From positions 1 through 64,000 of the forward strand of contig CAZICM010000024.1 of the NCBI GenBank assembly GCA_964537685.1: 64,000 nucleotides of DNA, written 5' to 3'. The translations under genes and the position numbers were made by a program. Below are positions 17,740-26,009 of the stretch, in pieces; the first letter of the stretch is position 1, and the number at the start of each line of letters is the position of its first letter. The notes under the pieces are model-generated. The model did no database searches. It worked only from the letters and a program-made list of their open reading frames with translations, and had not been told where the DNA came from. Origin of the DNA: CAZICM01 sp964537685 (GTDB taxonomy: Bacteria; Myxococcota_A; Polyangia; Polyangiales; Polyangiaceae).

Positions 17740-18747
17740 ATGCCTCCTCGCAGGATTTTGCCGTCCGCGATCGCACTGTGCGCATTGGTTTCGCTGAGTG
17801 TGGCCAGCCAAGCGCCTGCGCAAACCCCTCCGGACAGTTCGCATACACCTTCGGAAGCCGATATCCGCAAGGCGAGTGAACTCTATGGAAAAGGAAAAAA
17901 TCTGCTCGAGGCAGGGCAATTAACCGAAGCGCTGAGCGCGCTCGAAGAGTCCTACGCCACGGTGCCGAGCCCCAATTCGGCCCTGCTGATCGCCCGCTGC
18001 CTGCGCGACATGCGCCGCACCGACGAAGCGATTCGCCGTTATGAGCAAGTCGAAGCGGAAGCCTCTGCAAAGGCCGCCGCAGGCGAAGCGAAATACAAAC
18101 CCACAGCAGAAGCCGCGGCAGCAGAACGAAAAGAACTGCTCGCGCAAGTCGGGACGATCAGAGTACGGGTCAAGAACGCGCCTCCGGGCACGGACATCAG
18201 CGTCAATGGCGAAGCGAAAGCGCTGACCGCCGATGGAAGCGCGGAAGTACGGGTGATGCCCGGCGAAACGCGCGTGCTGGTCCGCCGCTTTGGCCAAGAA
18301 CCTGTGACGCGCACCGTGACCGCGACCAAAGGCGAAACGGCCGAGCTCGAGGTCGACATAAGCAGCCCCCCCGAATCCAGCGGCTCCTTCTTCGGCAACC
18401 GCAAATGGATGTTGCCTGCAGCCATCGCCGCGGGAGGCGTCGGCGTCGTTGGAATGGGCCTGTTTACAGGCTTTGGCCTCAGCTCCCAAGCCACCTACGA
18501 AGACCTCAAGCGCAAGTGCGGCTTCTCGTGCCAAGGCCGTCGGGCCGAAGTGAAATCCGGTGAAACACAGCAAACCGTAGCCAACGTGAGCCTGGTCATC
18601 GGCCTTGTGGGCTTAGCGGCGGGCGGCACCCTCTTTACGCTTTGGTACACCGGAAAAAAACACAACGATTCATCGGCATCTCAAGAGGCCGGTTCGATTG
18701 GGCTATCGCTCGGCCCGGAGCAAGCGGTGCTCCAAGGCACTTTCTAG
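17740..18747 (+). CDS. Secreted TPR / PEGA-like envelope protein
   Basis: A signal peptide (ILPSAIALCALVSLSVASQA, then PAQ) precedes a TPR-like helical region (ADIRKASELYGKGKNLLEAG; SALLIARCLRDMRRTDEAIR, about residues 40-100). Residues 140-210 form a PEGA-type beta domain (GTIRVRVKNAPPGTDISVNG ... GETRVLVRRFGQEPVTRTVT). A hydrophobic pair follows (MLPAAIAAGGVGVVGMGLFT and VSLVIGLVGLAAGGTLFTLW). This architecture is common in Polyangia, where its role is not established. The start is ATG 17740; it is divergent from the adaptor gene by 114 bp. Confidence 0.75.
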   Translation: MPPRRILPSAIALCALVSLSVASQAPAQTPPDSSHTPSEADIRKASELYGKGKNLLEAGQLTEALSALEESYATVPSPNSALLIARCLRDMRRTDEAIRRYEQVEAEASAKAAAGEAKYKPTAEAAAAERKELLAQVGTIRVRVKNAPPGTDISVNGEAKALTADGSAEVRVMPGETRVLVRRFGQEPVTRTVTATKGETAELEVDISSPPESSGSFFGNRKWMLPAAIAAGGVGVVGMGLFTGFGLSSQATYEDLKRKCGFSCQGRRAEVKSGETQQTVANVSLVIGLVGLAAGGTLFTLWYTGKKHNDSSASQEAGSIGLSLGPEQAVLQGTF

Positions 18748-18817
18748 AAGCGGTTGTCTTTGTCCGGGCGGTGTTAGCATCGCCGTTTCTTCGCTTCTCA
18801 TGGCTGTGGAGGGCGTG

Positions 18818-19576
18818 ATGCTTCGTCGTGCCTCGGGGGTGTTTTGGGTTTGTGTGGGGTGTGTGGGCTGGCTTCTTTGCGCGGCGGCCTGCACCAACGA
18901 TTTCGATGCGCTGCTGCGCGGTGAGGACACAACAACCAGCAGCGGCACAAGCGGTAACCCATGCGAGGGCGTGATGGTTACCGACACCAAAATTCCCGCG
19001 GGGCTCAGCGTGCCCATATGCGGCTTGCCGGACGGATGCCTCGACTGCAACGCAGCGACAGGCTCGTGCACCTTCGGCTGTCATCTATGCGGAACGACCT
19101 GCGATCCCGCCGCGTGCACCCAAAACGCATGCGAATCGCATTGCGGCCCCAATACGGCCTGCGATGTGAGCTGCGCCAGCCCCGCATTAGGACAATGCGA
19201 GCAGCACTGCACGGGCTGCCAGGGAACGCTGCACTGCGCATCGACCACGGGAATCTGCACCAATCAGTGCACGGAAAAAGCCAAATGCGATGTCGAATGC
19301 GCGGGAGGCGGCAACTGCACGCTGGCCTGCAACGACTCCCAATGCACGCAGGACTGTCAGGACGGCATATGCAGCATGCAGTGCAACAACAACAGCACAT
19401 GCAGCATGGCCTGCGCCAACGGAGCGACATGCTCGGTCGACTGCAATTCAGGCTCGAAATGCATATTGGATTGTTCAGGAACGCCCAATGACTGCACCCT
19501 CAGTTGCAAGGACGGCACGGTGCTCAGTTGCAGCAATGGCCGCAAAGTATGCGGCTACGATGCCTGTCCTCCGTAG
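18818..19576 (+). CDS. Cys-rich surface lipoprotein
   Basis: ATG 18818, four bases after GGAGGG, gives a lipoprotein signal (RRASGVFWVCVGCVGWLLCA, lipobox LLCAAAC). The mature part is an array of short Cys pairs spaced about every 4-8 residues (CDVECAGGGNCTLACNDSQC; NSTCSMACANGATCSVDCNS), with over 40 Cys in 220 residues. Such arrays form disulfide-stacked, beta-helix-like stalks (family-style inference). Its stop lies 6 bp from the convergent ABC gene. A longer frame back to 18698 overlaps the previous gene and lacks a signal. Confidence 0.75.
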   Translation: MLRRASGVFWVCVGCVGWLLCAAACTNDFDALLRGEDTTTSSGTSGNPCEGVMVTDTKIPAGLSVPICGLPDGCLDCNAATGSCTFGCHLCGTTCDPAACTQNACESHCGPNTACDVSCASPALGQCEQHCTGCQGTLHCASTTGICTNQCTEKAKCDVECAGGGNCTLACNDSQCTQDCQDGICSMQCNNNSTCSMACANGATCSVDCNSGSKCILDCSGTPNDCTLSCKDGTVLSCSNGRKVCGYDACPP

Positions 19577-19581
19577 AACAT

Positions 19582-20328
19582 TCAGTGCGCAGGCATCTCT
19601 GCGGACACCTGGCCCGGCGAGACTTTCGCGTCCCGCACGATGTATCCATCTTCAATTTCAACGACCCGATCCGCAAAGCGCAGAAGCCGGTGATCGTGCG
19701 TGACAATCAGCACACTCCGCTCCGGCCCCACTTGCTCGCGAAGAATCTCCATGACACTCGTCGCCGTCGCGCCATCGAGCGCCGCCGTGACTTCATCGCC
19801 CATAATCAGCGCGGGATTGCCCGCGAGCGCCCGGGCAATGGCCACGCGCTGCTTCTGTCCGCCCGATAAATCGCCGGGCAGATGATGCGTACGCTTACCC
19901 AGCCCAACCCGCTCCAAGGCTTGGCGCGCGGCGGCCCGTGCATCGGCGATCGGCATACCTTTCATCGCCAGCACTTCCGCCACATTGTCGAGCGCCGTAA
20001 GCGCCGGAAACAGATTGTAGGTTTGAAACACAAAGCCCAATTTCTCGCGCCGCACCCGCGCCGCATGCTCTTCGCTCATTTGGGAAATCATCTGCCCGCA
20101 GAGCTCGACATGACCGCGCGTAGGCCGGAGCAGCCCGGCCAAAATCGAAATGAGCGTGGTCTTTCCGGAACCCGAAGGCCCCATCAAAAGAGCGAGCTCA
20201 CCCGGAGGAAGCTGCATCGACACACCGTGAAGAACATGCGTTGCAAGCTCTCCCTTGCCGTACGACTTCGCCACATCCGAAGCGCGGAGCAGAAGCCCCG
20301 GTGCCGCCATTTCACCCGCGCCGCCCAC
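19582..20328 (-). CDS. ABC exporter ATPase (LolD/DevA type)
   Basis: All ATPase motifs are present: Walker A GPSGSGKTT, Q-loop VFQTYNLFPAL, signature LSGGQKQRVAIARAL, H-loop VTHDHRLLRFAD. The Walker B region reads ALIMGDEVTAALDG, where nearly all relatives have DEPT; the catalytic Glu is kept but Pro is replaced by Val. The gene begins with a GTG overlapping the permease stop, or with ATG 20310, which gives the more usual N-terminus. Together with the permease upstream and the adaptor downstream, it should power a MacB/DevC-type exporter. Confidence 0.9.
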   Translation of the reverse strand: MGGAGEMAAPGLLLRASDVAKSYGKGELATHVLHGVSMQLPPGELALLMGPSGSGKTTLISILAGLLRPTRGHVELCGQMISQMSEEHAARVRREKLGFVFQTYNLFPALTALDNVAEVLAMKGMPIADARAAARQALERVGLGKRTHHLPGDLSGGQKQRVAIARALAGNPALIMGDEVTAALDGATATSVMEILREQVGPERSVLIVTHDHRLLRFADRVVEIEDGYIVRDAKVSPGQVSAEMPAH

Positions 20329-21455
20329 TATTTAAAGACCTCCGCGGCTTCGAGCGAAAGCACTTTGCGCACACTGCTAATGCTCGCGATGGCGCACATC
20401 AGCACGATGGCGATCGCGCCCACACCCGTAACCAGCGGCGAGATAACGACCAGAAGGCCCGCCGAAGTCACACCGATCTTCACGACTTGAGCGATCAGGT
20501 AGCCAAGCCCGCCACCGGCAATCGCGAGAAAAGCCGCCTGCCAGGCGATAAAGCTCACCAGCTCCATATTCGTCGCGCCGATGGCCTTCAGCGTACCCAA
20601 CTCTCTCAAATGCTCTTTGGTAATGGCATAGAGCGTCTGGCCCACGATCACGGTTCCCACCACCAACCCAAGCAAAGCCGAAAAGCCGAGCGCCGTCCCC
20701 GCGCCCGAACCGAAGACCCAATAGTTCTGCGTCTTCTCCATAAACGCGGGCTGCGACATCGCCGCCACATCGGGCGCATCGCGCTCCACCGAAGCCAGCA
20801 CATCCGGCACGCATGAAGGACTATACAGATCGGCGATCCAGTAATTGACCTGTCCTTCCGACAGCCTGGACAGCCTGCGCGCCGTATCCACTTCGGCGAA
20901 CACATTAGGCATCAGCGTAAACGAGCGCACGCCTTCCGTGATAGCGCTCACCCACACGGACTGCCCTCCCATCTCGAGTCTTGCGCCCATTGGATCGCCG
21001 TCGATTTGCAGCTTGACCGTATCGAGTTCATCGATGGCGACACGATTGGGGCCGTGCAAATCCTGAGGGAGCCCCCGCGCCAAAGACCATGGAATCAGCG
21101 GCATGGAACGGGGCTCAAAACCGATTAACTGAACGCTATCCGGGGCACCTCCGGCCTTACGCATGGGCGCAAATGCAACGACCAAAGGCCGCACATATTT
21201 CACACAAGGATGAGCAGCAATAGCCGCCCGGCTTCCGGCTGACAGAGGCTCTCCATTTTCGACGACCTCGGTGCCCTTGGCCATCACCCACACATCGCCG
21301 CCCACCCGCGCGATCAGATTGCTGGATGTCTCCAAAAAGCCGGCAAACAAGCCGATTTGAATTAAGAGCAGCGTTGCGGCAAAGGCCACACCCGCGAGAG
21401 AAGCGGCCAGCTTTCCCCGATCGTGAGCGAGCGAACGCAGCGCGATACGTCTCAT
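20328..21455 (-). CDS. ABC exporter permease (FtsX/DevC type)
   Basis: A 375-residue permease with the FtsX layout. One helix is near the N-terminus (KLAASLAGVAFAATLLLIQI), followed by a periplasmic domain of about 230 residues (residues 40-265), then three helices (LGFSALLGLVVGTVIVGQTL; FIAWQAAFLAIAGGGLGYLI; GLLVVISPLVTGVGAIAIVL). The coupling segment YAITKEHLRELGTLKAIGAT is the classic cytoplasmic motif of this family. The last bases overlap the ATPase gene start, so the two are co-translated. The DevC-type is favoured over LolC because of the length and the HlyD-type adaptor gene nearby. Confidence 0.88.
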   Translation of the reverse strand: MRRIALRSLAHDRGKLAASLAGVAFAATLLLIQIGLFAGFLETSSNLIARVGGDVWVMAKGTEVVENGEPLSAGSRAAIAAHPCVKYVRPLVVAFAPMRKAGGAPDSVQLIGFEPRSMPLIPWSLARGLPQDLHGPNRVAIDELDTVKLQIDGDPMGARLEMGGQSVWVSAITEGVRSFTLMPNVFAEVDTARRLSRLSEGQVNYWIADLYSPSCVPDVLASVERDAPDVAAMSQPAFMEKTQNYWVFGSGAGTALGFSALLGLVVGTVIVGQTLYAITKEHLRELGTLKAIGATNMELVSFIAWQAAFLAIAGGGLGYLIAQVVKIGVTSAGLLVVISPLVTGVGAIAIVLMCAIASISSVRKVLSLEAAEVFK

Positions 21456-21908
21456 GCGAGGAATGGGTTTGTAGCCTGTGTGCCACGGACGTTACAGCGG
21501 CGGAGGTTGGAATTCTTCTCCAACACGTATCTGCCAAAGGGCAGCCAGTGCCATGGAGCGCTTCCGGTCGATTATCCAATTTGAAAAGTGGCGCACCTTT
21601 CAATTGGCAAAACGAAACAAGCTGGCTCTCGTCGAAGCGGCGTGCTTCAGAGCAAACATGTAAATGGCGAAGGTGTGCGCTGGCCTGATCAAAGCGCAGG
21701 CATGTGAGCACCGCAGTTCTACGCAGACGCCTCTTTCATAAACTCGGCGTCAATCCGGTGATGCATAGCTTCGCAGCAACCGTTGTACCGCTGGCTTGCG
21801 GCGTTTCTTCAGCGCAGTTGCTATTTGTCTGCGTATCCTGGTATACTTTGGAACATCCGGCGCATGAGGCGTTCGCCGTCTTCGGATCCGCGTGGATTGG
21901 AGCGGCTG
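21456..21908. other. Long intergenic region upstream of the T6SS island
   Basis: About 450 bases without a convincing gene, between the divergent permease and the DUF2169 gene. The right end holds a promoter candidate (listed separately). I looked for a -24/-12 sigma-54 site and found no pair with the right spacing. The short frames in this stretch have no ribosome sites or recognisable products. Confidence 0.4.
21818..21847 (+). promoter_or_regulatory. Candidate promoter of the DUF2169 gene
   Basis: TTGCTA (21818-21823, four of six matches to TTGACA) is separated by 18 bases from TATACT (21842-21847, five of six matches to TATAAT). Transcription would start near 21854, 55 bases before ATG 21909, which supports that start over the more distant one at 21783. 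Confidence 0.45.
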
Positions 21909-23987
21909 ATGTTGGAGATCAATAAGGCTATGGACATCGTCTCGCTCTGTCCACTTCGGACCAGCGCTATCGCTTGGCAAGCTCATACCGGAGCTCGTGC
22001 GTTGACAGTCATTGTCAAAGCTACGTTCGTTCTTGAACCTGGTGAGTCAACACTCGCCCCGATGCAAGAGGCGGTGTGCCTTTCGGACCAGATCTGGGAT
22101 CAAGATCCACAGCGGAGCGTCCGTGTGCCAAGCGATCGAGCCCCGCTCAAAATGTACCCCGAGCTTATGCTTGTTGGGCGCGCGTACGCCCCTCACGGAG
22201 CGCCAACGCGCTCGTTTATTGCGCGCATCATCGTAGGCCAGGTCGACAAGTCGATCGAGGTGTGGTGCGATAGGGGCTCCCGCCTTCACGACGGCCAGCT
22301 CCTTGAGGGCCCGCGCATTACCGAGATGCCACTCGATTGGGAGCACGCGGCGGGAGGACCGAGCACCGACAACCCAGTCGGAATGCGCTTCGACGCAGCG
22401 CCGGATCGCTATGGCATGGTCCCAATACCCAATATACAACCGCAGGGAGTGGTCGTGTCGGTGCGCTCGCGGACGTTCGCTCCAGTGGGCTTTGGCCCGC
22501 TCAGCCCGAGCTGGCCTTTGAGGAGGAGAGCGTTGGGGCGGCATGAGCTTCGCTTTCGGGACTCTGGATGGGAGCGATGGCCGTTGCCCGAGGATTTCGA
22601 TGCGAGCTATTTTCAGGCAGCGCCGGCAGATCAGCGATTATCCGTGATTCGAGCCGACGAGCCGATTGTGCTTGAGAACCTCCACAAAGAGCATGTCCGG
22701 CTCGTGACAAAGCTGCCCGGGATTCAGCCGCGAGCGATTGCGGACAGGGCAACAGGTGAGCGCGAAGAACTGTTGCTGGTGGCGGATACATTGTGGATTG
22801 ACACGGATCGTGGTCTCTGCTGCGTGGTTTGGCGGGGTCGTCTGGGGTTGCGGCATGCGGAGGAGGCGGGGCGGATCGCGGTGTGGGTAGACGGGATGCC
22901 TATGGCTCTGCCCGTCGCCGAGATTTCGCAGGGTGCGGTGCTGAAAGCTGCCAAACCCGTGGAAGACGTAGCGGATAGGACACTGATAGCTCCCTTGGCG
23001 CCGCAGAACGGGGGGACGTTGCCTTTCGTTCCTGGTGCTCCGAAGCCGCTGGAGCCGCAACGAGACTTTCCGGCGAGTATGGTGCAGCGAACGGCGTCAA
23101 TGCCCGATGATGGAACGGGAACCGTGTGTGCGCCGATGATGGTCCTTGCGGCGAATTCACTGCCGTTTTTCGCAAAGAGAGAGGACGCGGCATACCCGAG
23201 CGAAATGACGGCAAAGAAGCCGAGTGCGGAACCGGTACCATTTACGTCTGCCTTGCCGGTGGTTGATATCGCGCCGTTGCCCGTCGTGGCGCCACTGACA
23301 GTGGCGGATGGTGATTCCTTGCGGGAACCGTTGATTGCATGCGTGGAGGGTGAGACGCCGCGAGCGGAGCGGCAGGACGTGGAGGCGGCAGTGCCCAAGC
23401 GGGTCAAGCCGTTGCCCGCGCCGCCACCGATGATAGGTCCGCTTGCGACAGAGGACATGGCGCGCAAGGAGGAGATGAGGAGCCCGCTGGAAGCGAAGGC
23501 GAGCTCGGCGGAGCCTGTGACGGGGCGGCAAGCTGCGTTGGTGGAAGCAGATGCCGAGGAGACGGTTGCCGAGCTGTCGATTGAGGAGACGGCGGTGATA
23601 GCGGCGGAACTCGCAGAGGGGAAGGCAGAGAAGGTCAAGGTGCTGGAGGCACATTCTTTAAGCGATAGCGGGTGGACGAAAAACGCGGCTCGTTGGCATG
23701 CAGCGATGGAGGAGGAGCTGGGGCATGGAAAGAACGCGCTGCGAGGGGCATATGACGCGGCTTATGTCAAGCGGGTAGAGGGGTTTCGGGGCGAGATCAA
23801 GGTTGAGGAGTACGCAAGGGTTGTTGTCGGGCTAGAGCGGGGCCGGGCAGCAGACGAGCTGGATCGGCTGCGGATCCATAGGGAGGCATTGATGCCGATG
23901 GTGAGGGTATGGTCGAGAAAGGTTGCGCAGGATATGAATGTTGGAAAGGCAGCAGTGAGGGCACTGAGAGAGGCCCGCGAAGGATGA
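21909..23987 (+). CDS. DUF2169 type VI secretion accessory protein, long form
   Basis: Residues 10-340 are a DUF2169 domain (ALTVIVKATFVLEPGE near the start; PLDWEHAAGGPSTDNPVGMR; SDGWERWPLPEDFD-type region; PADQRLSVIRADEPIVLENL). In this family, the central EHAxGG...NPVG and the PxDQ motifs are hallmarks. A Pro/Ala/Glu linker (about 400-590) and a helical C-terminal domain of about 90 residues follow, both absent from the shorter DUF2169 protein at 26-27 kb. These proteins are usually encoded beside PAAR-like effectors and are thought to help load them (family knowledge). ATG 21909 is chosen from the promoter and GGAG spacing; ATG 21930 is possible. Confidence 0.8.
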   Translation: MLEINKAMDIVSLCPLRTSAIAWQAHTGARALTVIVKATFVLEPGESTLAPMQEAVCLSDQIWDQDPQRSVRVPSDRAPLKMYPELMLVGRAYAPHGAPTRSFIARIIVGQVDKSIEVWCDRGSRLHDGQLLEGPRITEMPLDWEHAAGGPSTDNPVGMRFDAAPDRYGMVPIPNIQPQGVVVSVRSRTFAPVGFGPLSPSWPLRRRALGRHELRFRDSGWERWPLPEDFDASYFQAAPADQRLSVIRADEPIVLENLHKEHVRLVTKLPGIQPRAIADRATGEREELLLVADTLWIDTDRGLCCVVWRGRLGLRHAEEAGRIAVWVDGMPMALPVAEISQGAVLKAAKPVEDVADRTLIAPLAPQNGGTLPFVPGAPKPLEPQRDFPASMVQRTASMPDDGTGTVCAPMMVLAANSLPFFAKREDAAYPSEMTAKKPSAEPVPFTSALPVVDIAPLPVVAPLTVADGDSLREPLIACVEGETPRAERQDVEAAVPKRVKPLPAPPPMIGPLATEDMARKEEMRSPLEAKASSAEPVTGRQAALVEADAEETVAELSIEETAVIAAELAEGKAEKVKVLEAHSLSDSGWTKNAARWHAAMEEELGHGKNALRGAYDAAYVKRVEGFRGEIKVEEYARVVVGLERGRAADELDRLRIHREALMPMVRVWSRKVAQDMNVGKAAVRALREAREG

Positions 23988-24030
23988 TTGGTATTAGGAT
24001 TGATAACAATCATGGAGAGGAAGGAGTAAG

Positions 24031-24885
24031 ATGGCCAGTATCATCTTGAAATCAGTTGGCGCTGCAGGGATCAATCGCTACGATGACGTTAAAGTCATCC
24101 AGTCCCTTCTCCTACAAAATGGAGTAGACCCTGGACCTGTTGACGGCCGTTGTGGTCCGCGCACGGTGCATGCAATCCTGAATTTTCAGTCACATTTTCT
24201 TTCGCATCCCGATGGCCGTGTAGATCCGAATGGCATGACGTGGCGGCACCTGACGAACGGTACGCAATCTCATGGACTGGGCGCACCAGTTCCGCACCAA
24301 ACGCAACCTCCTGTGATTCCCGTACCCACGTCCGCGGATGGGCAATCACTGACGAAACTTATTCCACGTCCTGCCCGTGAATCAATCAACCATGGGTTGA
24401 CGGCTGTCACTAACACGTTCATGCTGCAGCACCTCGGCAACCCGCGCGAGTTCTATACCCAGGATTGTCAGCCTGTCACCAACGCCAAGTTGAAACGCAA
24501 CATGGTCACGCAGCATGTTGGTCCATTCCGTGTTACGGGTCTGCGTCCGGCTGTGAATAGCCTACAAAACGCCCTCGCACAGGTCCAAAAGGATCAACCT
24601 GCCGTTTATTCCGCGCTTGGAACGGCAGGCATGTTGTGCTGCCGCCTTCAGCGGAAATCCATCCACGCCATTTCTAACCACTCGTGGGGCACCGCGATTG
24701 ATTTAAAGCTGAATGGAATACTTGACGATCCTGGGAACAACACGGTACAATTGGGTTTAGCGCTGATAGCTTCAATAATGAATCAGCATGGCTGGTATTG
24801 GGGAGCAGCCTTCGGAAGAGAAGATGCGATGCACTTTGAGGGGAGTTATTCTGCAATACTAAGCTGGGAGAACCAACTATCGTAG
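24031..24885 (+). CDS. Peptidoglycan-binding M15-type peptidase, likely T6SS effector
   Basis: Residues 15-75 are a peptidoglycan-binding domain (VIQSLLLQNGVDPGPVDGRC ... HAILNFQ). The C-terminal half is an M15/VanY-like peptidase: H217 in SNHSWGTAIDLKL and H268 in DAMHFE give the zinc-binding SxHxxGxAxD and HxE patterns. No signal peptide is present, yet the substrate is in the periplasm, so delivery by T6SS is a reasonable inference. The gene follows the long DUF2169 gene by 43 bp, with GGAAGGAGTAAG before the ATG. No immunity gene with a signal peptide is seen next to it. Confidence 0.8.
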   Translation: MASIILKSVGAAGINRYDDVKVIQSLLLQNGVDPGPVDGRCGPRTVHAILNFQSHFLSHPDGRVDPNGMTWRHLTNGTQSHGLGAPVPHQTQPPVIPVPTSADGQSLTKLIPRPARESINHGLTAVTNTFMLQHLGNPREFYTQDCQPVTNAKLKRNMVTQHVGPFRVTGLRPAVNSLQNALAQVQKDQPAVYSALGTAGMLCCRLQRKSIHAISNHSWGTAIDLKLNGILDDPGNNTVQLGLALIASIMNQHGWYWGAAFGREDAMHFEGSYSAILSWENQLS

Positions 24886-24941
24886 TGGAGTTATCGACGG
24901 GCTGTGTGAACCGAGGAGACGAATCGATGAGAGGTTGATTG

Positions 24942-26009
24942 TCAGGCGGGTGGAGGGGAAGAGCATCCTTTGAGGAGTGCCGCAGCGCGCAGAGAAGAGC
25001 TGGCGCTGCTGCTCCAGACGAGTATAACCTCGCCGGTGGCGTAGCCGCGCGACCAGGCCGCTATGGGTAGTGTAATAGCTAGTGGACCAGACGCGGCGCC
25101 AACGTCACCCCAGCACTCGGCTGCCGCCGTGAATCGTCTGGCGTCCATGAAGCGCTCCGATGTACGGCAGAGGGTGAATCCATACTCATCGGCGCGATAG
25201 GTCTCACCGTTGAGGTCGCAATAGCTGTGGGCCACATTGGGGCGGGAGTTGAGCACGCTTAAAAAGGCGGATGTAAGGCCTTCACCCGTGCAAATGCTTT
25301 TTGTGCCCATGAGTTTCGTTTCGCGAGCCGTGGCGACACTCAACAGTGCAGCCAGCGAAGGCAACCCAAGTGTTTGGGCCGTGGCGCTGGTGGTAACGAG
25401 GCAAAAACCTGCTCCTTCACCCGGTGTGAAACCCCAGGCATGCTCGGTGGATCGGAGACGCCTTGCGCGGTCAAGCACGTCGAGTTGCTGGGGGTCGAGC
25501 CACGAGTCCGCACCGCCAACGAGACAGAATAGCGCCTCGCCACGATGGAGCTCACCGACCGCATGCTCAAGTGCGAGAAGTCCGCCCGCATGGCCGTCGA
25601 CGATAGGCTCGACAGCAGTCTCAGTGAACGCAGCTTCGTCAGCGAAGCGCTTGATGATTCGTTGACGCTGGGCTGCGTCTGGAACGGTTTCGCTAGAGAG
25701 TGCGAGGTGGATGCGCACCTGGCGACGCAGTGCGGGATCACATTCCTCGAGCGAACGCGTCGCCTCGCGCGCGGCACCCACTGCGAGTGCCACGATGCGA
25801 TCTTCGAGTGGGAGAGTCTCGTCAAGCCACATGGCACGGGCCACGATCATGGGATCGTCTCGCTGGTCAAACATGAAAGGGTGCTCAGCATAAGCTGACA
25901 AATGGCAACGCACGGCGGCGGCAGCAGCGTGCACGCTTCGCCCCACGGGAGTTTGCGCGCCTGCCCCGACGATGTAAATGGAGCTTTTCTCGAGCGATAC
26001 GGTTGTCAT
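24942..26009 (-). CDS. Ketosynthase-like protein of T6SS island, active site lost
   Basis: The fold of a beta-ketoacyl synthase is visible (IYIVGAGAQTPVGRSVHAAA at the start; LFCLVGGADSW; FTPGEGAGFCLVTTS). The catalytic residues are not kept: the Cys position reads VDGHAGGLLALEHA instead of TACSS, the first His position reads CDLNGETYRADE instead of HGTGT, and the second reads GDVGAASG instead of GHxxGAAG. So it should not condense acyl chains. Relatives are known inside T6SS accessory loci, where their role is unclear. It overlaps the upstream DUF2169 gene by four bases (ATGA type). Confidence 0.7.
   Translation of the reverse strand: MTTVSLEKSSIYIVGAGAQTPVGRSVHAAAAAVRCHLSAYAEHPFMFDQRDDPMIVARAMWLDETLPLEDRIVALAVGAAREATRSLEECDPALRRQVRIHLALSSETVPDAAQRQRIIKRFADEAAFTETAVEPIVDGHAGGLLALEHAVGELHRGEALFCLVGGADSWLDPQQLDVLDRARRLRSTEHAWGFTPGEGAGFCLVTTSATAQTLGLPSLAALLSVATARETKLMGTKSICTGEGLTSAFLSVLNSRPNVAHSYCDLNGETYRADEYGFTLCRTSERFMDARRFTAAAECWGDVGAASGPLAITLPIAAWSRGYATGEVILVWSSSASSSLRAAALLKGCSSPPPA

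Noticed and set aside
21560..21620. Sigma-54 type -24/-12 promoter for the T6SS island (TGGCGC and TTGGCA)
   Set aside because: The distance between the GG and GC elements is about 16 bases, too long for sigma-54.
22724..23638. 304-residue open frame on the minus strand
   Set aside because: It is antisense to the long DUF2169 gene; the product is Ser/Ala low complexity, reflecting Ala/Glu codons on the other strand.
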